Source: Myxocyprinus asiaticus (lineage: Eukaryota > Chordata > Actinopteri > Cypriniformes > Catostomidae). Taken from it: a stretch of 64,000 bases of DNA. Positions within the stretch are counted from its first letter, which is position 1. Every line of letters starts with the position of its first letter. Under the pieces are notes generated by a model. The model saw only the letters and a program-made list of their open reading frames with translations. It was not told the origin of the DNA and did no database searches. The position numbers were made by a program, and so were the translations under genes. Below, piece after piece: positions 62,706-64,000 of the stretch. Location of the stretch: NCBI RefSeq assembly GCF_019703515.2, contig NC_059365.1:34677501-34741500 (forward strand), written 5' to 3'.

Positions 62706-63765
62706 CAAGATATATGTTGCATAGCATATAGACAAGCAATATTCATCTCTCTTTCTCTTTCTCTCTCTCTCTCACACACAGAAAGGCATCAATTTCTGTG
62801 CTCTTATTAGTTCTTCATAAGACTTTGTTGAAGGTTAATATTCATCACATAGGCAATTAATCGGCAGTCAGGAAACATGTCACATTAAAAGATCCAAGTC
62901 TACTGATTTTGTCCAGCAGGGAAAGAAATATTGTATGATTCTCAAAATTTGTCTCAGACAGCAAAAATATGGCCAAAATTGTACAATGTACATTGTGATT
63001 TAGGCTAGGTTAGGAACATTTGGGGGAATATTGTTGGTTTTAGTTGCTGTAAGCGATGCTTTTCGACCATTTTCGACCTGCTAGACCTTTTCCTAAACCT
63101 CTTTTTCATAGACCCCATTGTACTGTTGTACAGAGATGAGGCAGTAGGGAAAGTACTCTCAGTGTTGCTAAAAGCAATGGAAACAAAAAAGCACTCTTTC
63201 ACAACAAAAGAGCAATTGCTTATACTGTATCTGTGTATGGCCTTAAACTCAAATGTTCCTCTTCAAAACTGTGCCATCAGCTTCCTGCTTCACATATATG
63301 GTTGCCATGCAAAGATGCAAAATGATAGATTGACTGAAAGTGCCTCAAAGTCTTCCTAATTGGCAGAAAAAAAAAAAAAAATGACCATTTTAGTTGGCTG
63401 TTTACAGAGCCTAGGCCTGTACAGATACAGACAGATTCAGTGATATCTGTCAGGTAATAGGTACATTTTCCCATTCAATTAAAAACAAACTACAGTACCT
63501 TAAACATGCGTTTTATGTCAATTAATAATAATTCACACTTTTTAGTATGTGTCTGTTTCTTCTAAGTTAATTAAAATTAGGGTTGGGACCTGAGAACCTT
63601 ATTATTTTTTTTAATTTTTTTTTAAATACCAGAAGGGAATGATTTTCAGTTTCATTAACGGTTCTCAAATGTGCATACTTTCTCCAGTGTGGATGCAAAA
63701 TCTTGCTAAAACACTCTGACAATGTTTCCTGTTACGCAGCACTGCAACACCATTATTAATTCACC
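62706..63765. other. No gene recognised
   Basis: Holds a CT-rich tract (62,748-62,772), a poly-A run near 63,367 and T-rich runs near 63,605. A frame at 63,126-63,359 has no recognisable domain. Confidence 0.5.
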
Positions 63766-64000
63766 AGCGCAAAACATACATTACAACCAATGTAACCCTA
63801 TTCCCAAACAAATTACTCTTATTAGCTGGTTCAATTGCATCTACAGCTCGAAACATACAGCGCAACCAGTGAAGTCCGATTCCAAAACAAGTTACTCTTA
63901 TGAGCCAGTTATTTTGAATCTACAACACAAAACATACTGTGCAACCAGTGTAGTCCGATTCCCGAACAAATGACTCTTATGAGCGGTAATTTTGAATCTA
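63766..64000 (+). repeat. 79-bp tandem repeat, at least three units
   Basis: AAACATA anchors at 63,772, 63,851 and 63,930 are 79 bp apart. Each unit carries CAACCARTG, then CCGATTCC-like, then ACTCTTATGAGC (TTAGC in the first unit). The array continues off the window end. Confidence 0.85.

Noticed and set aside
63126..63359. 77-codon frame that might be a small protein
   Set aside because: No domain, no splice or promoter context, and AT-rich composition like its surroundings.

Overview
This window looks like teleost fish DNA, probably from a cypriniform, made almost entirely of transposable elements and simple repeats. The pointers are long (TA)n tracts, Tc1/mariner and hAT relics, L2-type LINEs, a tRNA-derived SINE of a type common in cyprinid genomes, a DIRS1-like element and a Ty3/gypsy element with the Gmr1 domain order. 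No host gene could be supported. One weak exon candidate lies at 38,283-38,379. The window is most easily read as intergenic or intronic sequence.

Layout, 1-19 kb: a Tc1 transposase relic (1-534); an LTR-like block (1,527-2,550); two ~1.95-kb LTR copies, each followed by a primer-binding site resembling the 3' end of elongator tRNA-Met (6,481-8,481 and 9,970-11,945), with a Tdr1-like Tc1 relic between them; a 141-bp hairpin (12,384-12,524); a SINE split by a large palindrome (13,675-14,712); two TIR elements; and a LINE 3' fragment (17,173-17,640).

19-36.7 kb: a 7.0-kb gypsy insertion with matching 5-bp target duplications (19,001-26,001, minus strand). Its pol order is PR-IN-RT, and its 5' part holds a 3.2-kb L2-like LINE. 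Next come a Tc1/mariner relic (26,571-27,967), a 3.0-kb LTR element with both LTRs whose interior is a gag remnant fused to long peptide repeats (28,138-31,140), two hAT-like elements with 8-bp target duplications (31,314-32,438 and 33,972-35,491), and a solo LTR with a perfect 5-bp duplication (36,224-36,734). The second hAT element contains three tandem 235-bp tRNA-like units.

36.7-64 kb: a MITE with telomere-like G-rich sequence (40,461-40,813), a complete but dead Tc1 element (42,989-43,957), a second L2-like LINE (44,801-47,960), an LTR with its polypurine tract (56,585-57,090), a DIRS1-like element with inverted terminal repeats and an internal complementary region (59,022-62,705), and a 79-bp tandem repeat running off the window end.

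All autonomous-element genes seen here carry stops, frameshifts or deletions. The region is a nested record of insertions rather than a working gene system. Its most unusual structures are the SINE-splitting palindrome, the repeat-rich short LTR element, the tandem tRNA-like units and the paired LTR-plus-PBS remnants.
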